The notes below the pieces were generated by a model, which was not told where the DNA came from, made no database searches, and worked only from the letters and a program-made list of their open reading frames with translations. Position numbers and translations under genes: made by a program. From assembly GCA_039197915.1 (NCBI GenBank), contig JBCCTV010000001.1, positions 10,384 through 74,383 of the forward strand: a stretch of 64,000 bases of DNA, in the 5' to 3' direction. This stretch comes from JAJFFW01 sp039197915 (GTDB lineage: Bacteria; Pseudomonadota; Alphaproteobacteria; Caulobacterales; Parvularculaceae). This document shows positions 19,919 through 28,392 of the stretch, one piece after another. Each line of letters starts with the position of its first letter. Within the stretch, counting starts at the first letter, position 1.

Positions 19919-21253
19919 CTATTCGCGAAGCGCTTTCGCCTGCACTTCTCGAATGGGTTTTAACAGATAGGCAAGAATAGTTTGTTTTCCGGTAATAATA
20001 TCTACTTCGGCGACCATTCCCGGTAATACCGGCTTGTCGTCCCCAAGGGAGGCGCTTTCGGCCTCAATCCTTACCCGGAAGTAAAGACGGCCGTCCTCGT
20101 CCTTCAGGGCGTCTGGCGATACCTCAACGATCTTGCCCGCAAGGCCGCCATGGGTAGCGTAATCATAGGCTGAGACTTTGACGACGGCGGGTAGGCCCGG
20201 CCAGACATTCGCGCGATCACGGGGCGAGAGTTTCGCCTCCACTTCAATCGATGCGTTGTCCGGAACAATCTCAGCGATATTTTCGCCGGGCCGCACAACC
20301 CCGTTTATATTGTTAACGAAGAGTTTATTGATGACGCCGCTCGTCGGCGCCAACACATCAAAACGGGTGTTGCGGTCGCGCAGCGCTTCGATCGTTTCCT
20401 CGAGTTTTGAGATTTCGAACGCCACCTCTGTGAGCTCGCGCTCAGCGTCGGCGACAAACGCAAGCTCCGCCTCGCGACGACGGCCCTTCACTTCCTCCAG
20501 CGCCGCTTCGACTTGCGGAATTTGGAACTCCAAATCCGAAATCTGGGTCAGCACCTGCTGGAAACGGGTTTCATTTTCTAAAAGCTCGTTGCGCGATACA
20601 GCGCCCTCCTTGCTCAGCTTGCGCAAACTGCCGAGCCGTTCGGACATCAACGCCCGTTCCCGCTTTTTATTCTCAAGGCGCGATTTCCGTTCTGAGAGTT
20701 CAAAGTCTTTTTGGTTCACCTGGTCATCGACGATGCTTAACGCTTCGGTAAGTTCCGCCCGTCGACGTTCAAAAAAACGGGTCTGCTGCATCACTTCCGC
20801 CGGGAAACGCTGGGCGAGGGCGCCATCAAATTCCACAGTTTCAAGGCCATTCGCTTCTGCAAAAAGCCGACTGCGTTTGAGTTTTGCAGTGTTTAAATCG
20901 AGCGCTGCGGCTGCGAGCTCGGCTTGGGCGAAACTGTTTTCAATCCGTAAAAGGACATCCCCCTTCGCAACCTGCTCGCCTTCAGAAATCAAAATCTGGG
21001 TGATAATCCCGCCTTCAAAGTGCTGGACAAAATTGTTTTTCTCTTGCGAAACGATCCTTCCTGTGCCCCGGGTTACACGGTCTAGCTCCGCCGTCGCCGC
21101 CCAAATGAGCGCAACGCTCAGCGCACCGATGACAATTTGCAGAAAGCGCCGGCTCGCCCGCGCGATGATCACGTCAGAAGAGTCGCCTAGGAAATCCTCT
21201 TCTGCGGAAGGATCGTCGGTGGAATGCGTGTCGGAGGAGTGATCGTCAGACAT
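19919..21253 (-). CDS. HlyD-family type I secretion periplasmic adaptor
   Basis: This is the membrane-fusion protein linking the ABC exporter to the TolC channel. ATG 21253 gives a 444-residue protein, normal for HlyD/LapC. An upstream in-frame TTG at 21307 has no usable ribosome site. Order of elements: an acidic cytoplasmic N-terminus (SDDHSSDTHSTDDPSAEED), one transmembrane helix (IVIGALSVALIWAATAEL), a lipoyl-like half (GRIVSQEKNNFVQHFEGGII, then EGEQVAKGDVLLRIE), a long alpha-helical coiled coil (~residues 110-270), the second lipoyl half (RFDVLAPTSGVINKLFVNNI) and a beta-barrel C-terminus ending in a membrane-proximal domain. It is first in the minus-strand set hlyD-tolC-RTX and diverges from the ABC exporter with about 130 bp between start codons. 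Confidence 0.93.
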   Translation of the reverse strand: MSDDHSSDTHSTDDPSAEEDFLGDSSDVIIARASRRFLQIVIGALSVALIWAATAELDRVTRGTGRIVSQEKNNFVQHFEGGIITQILISEGEQVAKGDVLLRIENSFAQAELAAAALDLNTAKLKRSRLFAEANGLETVEFDGALAQRFPAEVMQQTRFFERRRAELTEALSIVDDQVNQKDFELSERKSRLENKKRERALMSERLGSLRKLSKEGAVSRNELLENETRFQQVLTQISDLEFQIPQVEAALEEVKGRRREAELAFVADAERELTEVAFEISKLEETIEALRDRNTRFDVLAPTSGVINKLFVNNINGVVRPGENIAEIVPDNASIEVEAKLSPRDRANVWPGLPAVVKVSAYDYATHGGLAGKIVEVSPDALKDEDGRLYFRVRIEAESASLGDDKPVLPGMVAEVDIITGKQTILAYLLKPIREVQAKALRE

Positions 21254-21382
21254 AAAAAACCCGCGGCGTTTGCCAATCAGCACGCATAGAAAAACGCCAT
21301 TAACCAATCCTTACTCACTCGCTCCTTAAAGATCGGTGCAACGACCAATTCTTTTGAGTTCGGCACGCCGTGCGCAAGCCTT
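21254..21382. promoter_or_regulatory. Divergent promoter region between hlyD-like and hlyB-like genes
   Basis: The 129 bp between the two divergent start codons must carry the promoters of both halves of the secretion system, if they are not read through from elsewhere. I could not identify convincing -35/-10 hexamers. The assignment is by position only. Confidence 0.3.
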
Positions 21383-23809
21383 ATGGGATTGCGTCAAACT
21401 TTAGGGAAACGCTCCGCGATAGGCGCGCATATTGGTTTTGGATCGGGTCTTGTTGTGCAACGGGCATTGACGACAGTGAAAGAAAATATCGGCGCTCGGT
21501 TGCAGCGCGCAAAGAGGCCGACGCAGACCGCAGGGGCGGGTCCTGAGACGGGGACCGTTTCAGGGCCTGGGACTGTTTCAGGGCCTGGGGCTGGGAGAGG
21601 ATCCGGGACGAGATCTGGGCCACCGCCCTCAAATGGGCCCTCAGATGGGCCCTCAGACGGGCGCTCAGACGGGCGCTCTGCAACGCGTCAAAACGGATTT
21701 CCGTTGCCAGCGGCCATGAATAAACTCGCCCAGGCGCAAGGCTTTGGGGCAGATACGGACGATGACGCCCTGACGCAAGAATATGGCGAAAAGCCTCGGC
21801 GTGCGTCCCTACAAATCCTGGGCGAGCGCCTCGGCTTTAAGCTCGCCGTGCGCAAAACGCCTGTCGCCTCCCTTACCCCAGAAGACGCGCCGTGCATCGT
21901 TGTTCTGCGGTCTGGACTGGGGGTCGTTGTTAAGTCCTTCGACCAAAAGGGGTGCCGGATCGAAACGCCGGACGGTGAAACGACGGCGGACCTCGCCGAC
22001 CTCGCCGCCCAATCGGCCGGCATCGTCTTAGGGCTGCCGTTACGGGACGCGGACGCCAAGCGGCTCACAGAAATCGGCGCAAAGCCACAAAAAGACGACG
22101 ACGCTGACACGAACCGCGATCCGATGGCGTGGCTTGCCCAGCTCGTATGGCGGCGTCACAAACCGCAATTTGCGCAACTTTTCGCCGCCGCTCTCATCAG
22201 TAACTTGTTCCTGGTAACACTGCCGCTTTTCATCATGTCGGTTTATGACCGGGTCATTCCGCATGCCGCCTTTGCTAGCCTGATAACGCTGACAATTGGC
22301 GTATTGATTGTCTTTGCCGCTGATCTCGGCTTGCGCTGGGCGCGTTTGAAGTTTGCAGACGCGATTGGCCTGCGTGTCCTCCAGGGCGTGCAATCGACGA
22401 TTTACCGGCGCGTCTTATTTGTGAAACTTGCAAACCGGCCGAAATCCGCCGCGGCGATATCGAACCTACAGCGGGATCTGGAAAACGCATGCCTCATGTT
22501 GCCTGAGTTTATGGTGGGGTGCGTAACGGACACGGCCTTCGCCTTACTAATCATTATGCTGATAGCATCGATTTCTGGCCCCGTCGCTTTAGTCACGCTT
22601 CTCGGCGCCGCGGTGGTCGCGGGTGTGGTTTTCTATGGCGCGACGAAAGCACAAAAACCAATCCGGGAAACGACGCAATTGCGCGGCCTTGGCGCCGGGC
22701 AAATCGCAGAAACGATAGACGCCTTAAGCGCGGTTAAAGCAAGCGGCGCCGAACATGCGCTGTTGCGCAAATATGAGCGCGCAAACACGCTCACCGCCGT
22801 AAAAGGCCACGATGCGCGCCACCTGACGCGATTTTCATCGCAAGCGGCTGGCGTCATCGTTCAAGCGACGATTGTCGCATCGATCGCCTGGGGTGTTGTG
22901 CGCATCGATGCAGGCGCAATGTCAATCGGGGCTTTGGCGGCGACGACCTTGCTTGTCGGCCGGGCCGTCACGCCCATTGGTCAGCTAACAGATCAATTCT
23001 GCCGGCTGCGTTCGGCGCGCGACGCCCTCTCGGAAGCATTTAAACTTGTAAATACCCCAGAAGAAGAGGGCGGCGAAGCCGACGGCGGATCAGAGCGGCC
23101 CGTGCACGGCGCATTTTCCCTCACGAAAGCAAGTTACCGCCATGAGGGAGCGGAAATCGATGCGCTTTCAGAAATTTCTATACAAATTAAACCGGGAGAA
23201 AAAATCGGTCTGATCGGCCGAAATGGCGGCGGCAAGACCACGCTCTTGCATCTCTTATCGCGCCTCTATGAGCCGACAAGCGGCGCCATGACGATTGAAG
23301 GCGTCGATGCGCGGCAGTTCTCCCCCCAACGCTTGCGGCGGGACATCTCATTCATGCCCCAGGAAACCGTTCTCTTTAACGACACATTGCTGGCGAATAT
23401 TTGCCTAGGGATGGAAAAGGTAGGCGCGAAAGCCTTTGAGCGCGCAGTCTCGCTTTCGGGCGTCGACCAGTTCGCAGCTTTGAACCCAAAAGGCTACAGC
23501 ATGATCGTCGGGCCCCGGGGTGAATTCCTGTCGGCGGGTGAGCGCCAGGCGGTTGGTCTTGCGCGCGCTTTGTTGCGGAATACGCCGGTTCTTCTCCTCG
23601 ATGAGCCGACGTCCCTTATGGACCAAACCGCGGAAGCGCGCGTTGTCGCCGCTTTTGCTGACGCCATGAAAGAGACGACGCTGATCCTATCCACCCACCG
23701 CTTGCGGCTTCTCGCGCTGACGACACGCGTCATCGTACTCGACCGTGGCCGGATTATCGCCGATGGACCCCGCGATGAGATTTTGAAGTCCATGGGTGCG
23801 GCCGCCTAA
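21383..23809 (+). CDS. Type I secretion ABC transporter (HlyB/LapB-like permease-ATPase)
   Basis: This is the inner-membrane exporter, 808 residues. Residues 1-~110 are a Gly/Pro/Ser-rich leader made of short tandem repeats (VSGPGT, VSGPGA, then SNGP SDGP SDGR SDGR), not usual in the family. Residues ~112-220 form a C39-peptidase-like domain with no catalytic Cys at the expected start (PLPAAMNKLAQAQGF). This fits the non-proteolytic domain of HlyB/LapB exporters. Residues ~235-540 are the transmembrane domain. The ATPase has Walker A GRNGGGKTTL, Q-loop FMPQE, signature LSAGERQ (normally LSGGQ), Walker B VLLLDEPTS and the H-loop STHR. The ATG at 21383 follows a weak ribosome site; a start at Met near 21717 would remove the repeats and begin at the C39-like domain. 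Confidence 0.9.
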   Translation: MGLRQTLGKRSAIGAHIGFGSGLVVQRALTTVKENIGARLQRAKRPTQTAGAGPETGTVSGPGTVSGPGAGRGSGTRSGPPPSNGPSDGPSDGRSDGRSATRQNGFPLPAAMNKLAQAQGFGADTDDDALTQEYGEKPRRASLQILGERLGFKLAVRKTPVASLTPEDAPCIVVLRSGLGVVVKSFDQKGCRIETPDGETTADLADLAAQSAGIVLGLPLRDADAKRLTEIGAKPQKDDDADTNRDPMAWLAQLVWRRHKPQFAQLFAAALISNLFLVTLPLFIMSVYDRVIPHAAFASLITLTIGVLIVFAADLGLRWARLKFADAIGLRVLQGVQSTIYRRVLFVKLANRPKSAAAISNLQRDLENACLMLPEFMVGCVTDTAFALLIIMLIASISGPVALVTLLGAAVVAGVVFYGATKAQKPIRETTQLRGLGAGQIAETIDALSAVKASGAEHALLRKYERANTLTAVKGHDARHLTRFSSQAAGVIVQATIVASIAWGVVRIDAGAMSIGALAATTLLVGRAVTPIGQLTDQFCRLRSARDALSEAFKLVNTPEEEGGEADGGSERPVHGAFSLTKASYRHEGAEIDALSEISIQIKPGEKIGLIGRNGGGKTTLLHLLSRLYEPTSGAMTIEGVDARQFSPQRLRRDISFMPQETVLFNDTLLANICLGMEKVGAKAFERAVSLSGVDQFAALNPKGYSMIVGPRGEFLSAGERQAVGLARALLRNTPVLLLDEPTSLMDQTAEARVVAAFADAMKETTLILSTHRLRLLALTTRVIVLDRGRIIADGPRDEILKSMGAAA
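21557..21676 (+). repeat. Short in-frame tandem repeats in the exporter N-terminus
   Basis: Two 18-bp copies (21557-21574 and 21575-21592, encoding VSGPGT/VSGPGA) are followed by four 12-bp copies (21629-21676, encoding SNGP, SDGP, SDGR, SDGR). Both units are multiples of three, so copy-number change would preserve the frame. Confidence 0.8.
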
Positions 23810-23835
23810 GCTCCCCGAAAAACCGACGACGCGCC

Positions 23836-23866
23836 CCAGGGCCCCTCAGCGCGGCATGGGCCCTGG
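23836..23866 (+). terminator. Hairpin downstream of the exporter gene
   Basis: CCAGGGCCC pairs perfectly with GGGCCCTGG around a 13-nt loop, 26 bp after the exporter stop codon. No T-run follows, so factor-independent termination is uncertain. Confidence 0.4.
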
Positions 23867-24029
23867 TCGTTCCGCCAAACCGCTCCGTAGCAAAAGCGCC
23901 CTTGTTTCCCAAAGGGTAATGGGCGCGAGAGAACGCCTTCCTTCCCCAAAGCAATGCCAAAACCACTGGCGAAAGCGCTACTGGCGCTTTGTCTTATCCG
24001 ATCCGCTTCCCAATAGCGGTCCTCGAATA

Positions 24030-24112
24030 GGCGGCGCCCGTTGGCGGTCAAGAAAACGCGAGTAAACCAAAGACAAGTACCCAGTTCAGAACGTAGCGAC
24101 GTTGCTCTAGCG
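24030..24112 (+). repeat. Dispersed intergenic repeat, diverged copy
   Basis: It shares with the copy at 39901-40014 the core AAGAAAACGCGA and the tail CGA(C/A)GTTGCTCTAG, in the same orientation. The left part is poorly conserved, so boundaries are approximate. Confidence 0.5.
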
Positions 24113-24252
24113 CAGCGGGCGTTCTAATAGGTCGGCCGCGCGTCTCGACGTTTTTGTTTGGCGCGACTGCGACAGCCTTCCCTGCGCCAATATGCTGACA
24201 TTGTGGTCGCCTGGCGCGCGAGGGTCGCGCCAATGGAAAAGGATGCACGGCA

Positions 24253-25686
24253 ATGACTCTCGAAACTGGGACACTGGAAACGGAGACGCTCGAAACGGAC
24301 TATCTGATTATTGGCGCTGGCGCCGCGGGGCTCGCCTTTGCCGATGAAATGCTAAACCATTCGGACGCCCACATGACTTTGGTCGACAAGCGCCACGCAC
24401 CGGGCGGCCATTGGAACGACGCCTATCCTTTTGTCACGCTGCACCAGCCGTCGGCTTTTTACGGGGTTAACTCGAAGGAGTTAAGCGACGGCCGGATCGA
24501 CGACCGCGGCGTCAACGCTGGGTACATGTCGCTCGCATCCGGCGCTCAGGTTACCGACTATTTTCATTCAATCCTGCGCGATCGCCTATTGCCGTCCGGA
24601 CGCGTCTCGTTTCTGCCGATGACACAAGCAAGCGAAGACGGCTCATTGAAATCAATGCTCTCTGGCGAACCTCAGAAAATTCATGTGCGGCGGAAAATTG
24701 TCAACGCTGGCTATCAAACAAACAGTGTGCCTCGCACCCATGAACGGAAATTCAAGGTAGCGCCTAGCGTCCGGTGCGAACCGCCGAACGACCTGCCGCG
24801 CCTCGCCCCTGACCACGACCGCTACGTTGTCTTAGGCGCTGGTAAAACCGCAATCGATTCGCTCGTCTGGATGCTGACGAACGGGGTTTCACTGGACGCG
24901 ATCACCTGGGTGATGCCGCGCGACCCTTGGCTTTGGAATCGGGCGACAACCCAGCCGACGCTGTCGCATTTTGAGGCGACGTTCGGTGGACTGGCGGCCG
25001 AACAAGAAGCCCTCGCGGCCGCAACGGACGCCGCCGATTTTGCTCACCGTATGGAGCAATCCGGCCGTTGGCTGCGTATTGACCCCAGCGTTGAGCCGCA
25101 ATTTTTCCACGCCGCGACCGTCAGTGAGCGTGAGGTATCTGAGTTGCGCAAGATCAGCGACATCATCCGTATGGGGCGCGTACAAGAAATCACTGAAGCC
25201 GAGATCGTTCTAGACGGGGGTCGGCGCCCTACCCCCGAAGGCGCGCTTGTGATTGACTGCACTGCGCAGGCTATCGCGAAAACGCCCCTCAAAACAGTCT
25301 TTGATGGAAACACCATCACTGTTCAAATGATCCGCTTTCCGCAGATCACATTTAGTGCAGCGTTGATTGCCTTCATGGAAGCGACCATCTATGACGACGC
25401 TGAGAAAAACAAAATGGCGGCGCCGATCCCCCTGCCAGACAGTATCGAGGACTATTTCTCAACCCTCCTGCCTGACTATATGAACCGATACGCCTGCGGA
25501 CAGAATACGGAAATTCGCCGGTGGATCGCCGCCTCACGGCTTGATGGATTTATTAAAGTCGCCAAATCAGCCCCTGAAGACGACGCCGAAAAACAGGCGT
25601 GCTTGAAGCGCCTGCGGGACGCGACCATGCCGGCGGCGGCAGGGCTTCAGCGGCTGGTTGCCCAAAGCTCGACGGATGGGGCCTAG
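24253..25686 (+). CDS. FAD/NAD(P)-dependent oxidoreductase, flavin-monooxygenase-like
   Basis: This is a 477-residue two-dinucleotide-binding flavoprotein. The first Rossmann motif (YLIIGAGAAGLAFADEML) begins at about residue 17, followed by an acidic-end strand (LVDKRHAPGGHWND). A second nucleotide-binding motif, VVLGAGKTAIDS, lies near residue 195. This is the layout of flavin monooxygenase-type or amine oxidase-like proteins; substrate is unknown. Residues 2-15 are an unusual reiterated LET motif (TLETGTLETETLETD). AAAGGA precedes the ATG at good distance, which supports this start. It is convergent with the LysR gene, with stop codons about 40 bp apart. A flavoprotein assignment is confident; the reaction is not identifiable. 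Confidence 0.75.
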   Translation: MTLETGTLETETLETDYLIIGAGAAGLAFADEMLNHSDAHMTLVDKRHAPGGHWNDAYPFVTLHQPSAFYGVNSKELSDGRIDDRGVNAGYMSLASGAQVTDYFHSILRDRLLPSGRVSFLPMTQASEDGSLKSMLSGEPQKIHVRRKIVNAGYQTNSVPRTHERKFKVAPSVRCEPPNDLPRLAPDHDRYVVLGAGKTAIDSLVWMLTNGVSLDAITWVMPRDPWLWNRATTQPTLSHFEATFGGLAAEQEALAAATDAADFAHRMEQSGRWLRIDPSVEPQFFHAATVSEREVSELRKISDIIRMGRVQEITEAEIVLDGGRRPTPEGALVIDCTAQAIAKTPLKTVFDGNTITVQMIRFPQITFSAALIAFMEATIYDDAEKNKMAAPIPLPDSIEDYFSTLLPDYMNRYACGQNTEIRRWIAASRLDGFIKVAKSAPEDDAEKQACLKRLRDATMPAAAGLQRLVAQSSTDGA

Positions 25687-25728
25687 CGCTGAAAGCTTCA
25701 GCTCTTACACCGCAATACCGCGCAAGGT

Positions 25729-26676
25729 TTAGGGCGCCGCCGACGCTACGTTGTTTGCGTTCGGACGATCGAGATGGTGGTCGTCCGCGCCGTCAAAATC
25801 AGCTGCCGCGTCAAACACAACCTTTAGCAACGGGTTGGGAAAACGGCGCCGTGTTGTCACCGCATAGAAATGCTCGGCGACGCTCGGCAACGTCGTCACT
25901 TCATCGAGCGCACCGCTTTCTAATTCGTCGATAACAACAATGGGCGGCACCACGGCGAGGCCGGCGCCGTCCCGGGCAAGCACCCGCAGGAGCGCCATGT
26001 CGTCAACCTCAGCGACGATCTTCGGCCGCACACCGAGTTTTTCACACAGGGCGTCAAACCCAACCCGCATGGCGTTATCAACCGACGGCGTAATCACAAC
26101 GTGCTTTGAGATCGTTTCCGCCAGGTTTTTCCCTGGCTTCAGCCGCCGGGGGCAGCCGACGAGGCTCACCCGTTGCTCGGCGAGCTTGTGGACAATCCAG
26201 TCCTCATCGGCGGTGCGCACGGGCGCCTGGTTAGTCAGCACCACATCAAGATTGTGGGCGTTCAGGTCTTCAATCAGCGTGCGCAAGCCCGCCGTGCGGA
26301 TCGTGACCCCGGCGGTGTCGTCTGTCATTAAGGGTTTTAAAAACTGGGCCTGGAAGTTGCGCGACAGGGTCGAGAGGGCGCCGACCCGCAAGACCCGCAA
26401 CGTCCCGTCCGATTGCTCATTTAGGGTGCTGACCAATTCGTCACCGGTGGAAAAAATCGCGTCCGCATGGTCGAGCGCGATCTTGCCGGCCTCCGTCAGA
26501 ACCAGTTGCTTGCCTTTGCGGTCAAACAGAGCGTGACCTAGGCGGTCTTCTAACTTCTTGATTTGGAGCGATAAAGCAGACTGGGAAACGTTTAGCTGGT
26601 CGGCCGTGCGGGTCAGATTGCCGTTATGAGCGACGGCCCAAAAGTAGCGCAGGTGATTGTAGTTCAGGATCGCCAT
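25729..26676 (-). CDS. LysR-type transcriptional regulator, probable regulator of dabBA
   Basis: The 315-residue protein starts at ATG 26676 (MAILNYNHLRYFWAVA); a GTG nine bases upstream is possible. It has an N-terminal winged helix-turn-helix with LTRTADQLNVSQSALSLQIK as the recognition region, followed by KLEDRLGHALFDRKGKQLVL. A periplasmic-binding-protein-like effector domain starts near residue 90. The sequence is closest in style to the NhaR subgroup of LysR proteins. It is divergent from dabB with about 100 bp between starts. LysR genes often control the divergent neighbour, so regulation of inorganic-carbon uptake is a reasonable inference. The effector is unknown. Confidence 0.88.
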   Translation of the reverse strand: MAILNYNHLRYFWAVAHNGNLTRTADQLNVSQSALSLQIKKLEDRLGHALFDRKGKQLVLTEAGKIALDHADAIFSTGDELVSTLNEQSDGTLRVLRVGALSTLSRNFQAQFLKPLMTDDTAGVTIRTAGLRTLIEDLNAHNLDVVLTNQAPVRTADEDWIVHKLAEQRVSLVGCPRRLKPGKNLAETISKHVVITPSVDNAMRVGFDALCEKLGVRPKIVAEVDDMALLRVLARDGAGLAVVPPIVVIDELESGALDEVTTLPSVAEHFYAVTTRRRFPNPLLKVVFDAAADFDGADDHHLDRPNANNVASAAP

Positions 26677-26778
26677 TTTGTTCACTTATTTAGAATGAAC
26701 TTATCTCATCTTTGAATTATATAAATTTTACGGTCTTCGATAGATGCTCCTGAGCCAAAACGTCACGGAGAAGACCCG
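26677..26778. promoter_or_regulatory. AT-rich divergent control region, lysR / dabB
   Basis: These 102 bp are markedly AT-rich compared with their surroundings (for example TTTGAATTATATAAATTTTA at about 26711). They contain a direct repeat of ACTTAT in TTCACTTATTTAGAATGAAC followed by TTATC. This is a likely LysR-binding and promoter region. A GGAGAAG ribosome site precedes dabB. No exact operator was assigned. Confidence 0.45.
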
Positions 26779-28362
26779 ATGTCCCCATTTGCGTCTCAAC
26801 TTGCCCCAGCGGCCTACCTGCCATTCGTCGCTGCGCTCGCCTATGCGTCCGTGGCGATCTTCGGCCTAACGCGGAACCCGTCTGCGACGCTGACCGTCAA
26901 CGCAGCCCGGTTAGCTGGCATCATTGGCTTCGTGGCGGCGATCGCCAGTCTCGCTGCAGCGCTCATGACGCTTGGCACAGGCGGGGTGACAGCGTCCGCC
27001 CTTGGATACGCGTTCCGGCTCGACGCCTTAAGCGGGATGATGCTGGGCGTTGTCTCTTTTGTCGGTATGGTCGTGATCGCCTTTAGCCGTAATTATCTCG
27101 ACGGGGACCCACGGCACGCGCACTTCATGGCGCGCCTTTGCCTGACGCTTTGCGCCGTAACGCTCCTTGTGTCCGCAAGCAATCTCTACCAACTCGTGGG
27201 CGCATGGATCGGTATGAGCCTCGCCCTGCATGAGCTTTTGGTGTTCCGCAAAGAACGCCGCGGCGCGGTCATCGCGGCGCGAAAAAAATTCGTCCTGGCA
27301 CGGATTGGCGATACCTGCCTCCTCGTTGCAGCGATCCTACTTGCGCGCGCCTTCGGGTCGACCGAACTCGCCACAATATTCGAGGCGGCGAAAGCGGCAT
27401 CCGCGGCGGGCGCCGTTCCAGCGGAAGCGATGGTCGCGAGCGCTTTAATCGGGGCGACGGCGCTTTTGAAGTCAGCGCAATTCCCGGCCCATGGTTGGAT
27501 TACGGAGGTTATGGAAACGCCGACGCCGGTGTCCGCACTCCTGCACGCCGGTGTCGTTAACGCAGGCGGCTTCCTGCTTATTCGGTTTGCTGACGTTTTC
27601 ATGCTCAATGCCGGCGCAATGCACATAGTCGCGTTTGTCGGCGCCGCCACCGCGATCTTCGGCGCCGCTGTCATGCTGACGCAATCGAGCATCAAGGTGC
27701 AGCTTGCCTATTCGACCGTGGCGCAAATGGGCTTCATGATCATGCAATGCGGCTTCGGCGCGTTCTCTGCGGCCGCACTCCATATTGCCGCCCATAGTTT
27801 TTACAAAGCCTACGCCTTCCTCTCCTCCGGGGACGCCGTGCGCAATGTTGAAGCGCTGAAAAAAGCGCCGAAGGCGGAAGCAAAACCCGCCTATGTCGCG
27901 CTTGCGGCGGCCATGGCGGTCACGGCCTACGCTGTCGGGTCGACGCTATTCGCGGGCCTTTTAGGCCATAACGCGGCAACGCTGACCCTCGGCGCGATCT
28001 TCGTGATGGGCGTCTTTGTTTTCCTCAAAGAAGGGGCTAGCAACATTTCGCTGATTGCGCGGATCGCACCGGCCGCCCTTGCAGCGACTGCAATTTACTT
28101 TGGGCTGCAGTTCGCGTTCGCCGTCGCCTTCGCGGGCGTCGCCCCAGCGCCCGCAGAGCCGGGGGCCGTTGGCGCGGCGTTGATGGCGACCACCATCCTC
28201 GCGTTTTTGGGCCTGACGTGGCTTCAAACGGCGCCTGAAAATCTGCGCCTAAAAGTTCTGCGGGCAGTCTATACGCCGCTTAAAAATGGTCTCTACACAA
28301 ACCTCTACTTCGATCGCCTCGTGGGGGCGCGCAAGCGCGTTCCCGGAGCCCAAAACGTTTAA
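26779..28362 (+). CDS. dabB: DabB, membrane subunit of the DAB inorganic-carbon uptake system (NuoL-like)
   Basis: This is a 527-residue, very hydrophobic protein of the proton-conducting membrane transporter family (NuoL/MrpA type). It carries the family hallmark FPAHGWITEVMETPTPVSAL followed by LLHAGVVNAGGFLLIRFA. Established knowledge: DabB homologues, next to a DUF2309 protein, form an energy-coupled CO2/bicarbonate trapping complex in the inner membrane. The gene starts at ATG 26779 after GGAGAAG. dabA follows after 30 bp on the same strand, which separates this gene from a true complex I subunit; no nuo genes are present. The C-terminus is Lys/Arg-rich and cytoplasmic-like. Confidence 0.9.
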   Translation: MSPFASQLAPAAYLPFVAALAYASVAIFGLTRNPSATLTVNAARLAGIIGFVAAIASLAAALMTLGTGGVTASALGYAFRLDALSGMMLGVVSFVGMVVIAFSRNYLDGDPRHAHFMARLCLTLCAVTLLVSASNLYQLVGAWIGMSLALHELLVFRKERRGAVIAARKKFVLARIGDTCLLVAAILLARAFGSTELATIFEAAKAASAAGAVPAEAMVASALIGATALLKSAQFPAHGWITEVMETPTPVSALLHAGVVNAGGFLLIRFADVFMLNAGAMHIVAFVGAATAIFGAAVMLTQSSIKVQLAYSTVAQMGFMIMQCGFGAFSAAALHIAAHSFYKAYAFLSSGDAVRNVEALKKAPKAEAKPAYVALAAAMAVTAYAVGSTLFAGLLGHNAATLTLGAIFVMGVFVFLKEGASNISLIARIAPAALAATAIYFGLQFAFAVAFAGVAPAPAEPGAVGAALMATTILAFLGLTWLQTAPENLRLKVLRAVYTPLKNGLYTNLYFDRLVGARKRVPGAQNV

Positions 28363-28392
28363 CGCCCGCTCGAGCCTTAAGAGGACAAGCAG

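Larger units (their letters stand above)
23810..24252. other. Intergenic region with hairpins and a dispersed repeat
   Basis: This is 443 bp after the exporter gene. It holds a 9-bp stem hairpin at 23836-23866, a second perfect hairpin at 23972-23990 (AAAGCGC and GCGCTTT, 5-nt loop) and a diverged copy of the intergenic repeat near 24030-24112. Open frames here are short, overlap these structures and look spurious. Confidence 0.5.

Noticed and set aside
20178..21242. 354-codon plus-strand frame
   Set aside because: It is antisense to the HlyD gene. Its Ser/Arg-rich composition is typical of shadow frames and no family is recognisable.
23796..24065. 89-codon frame after the exporter gene
   Set aside because: It runs through hairpins and the dispersed repeat, is Arg/Pro-rich and has no family resemblance.
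26779..28362. NuoL subunit of respiratory complex I
   Set aside because: No other nuo genes are present and it is directly followed by a DUF2309 (DabA) gene, so DabB is the better call.
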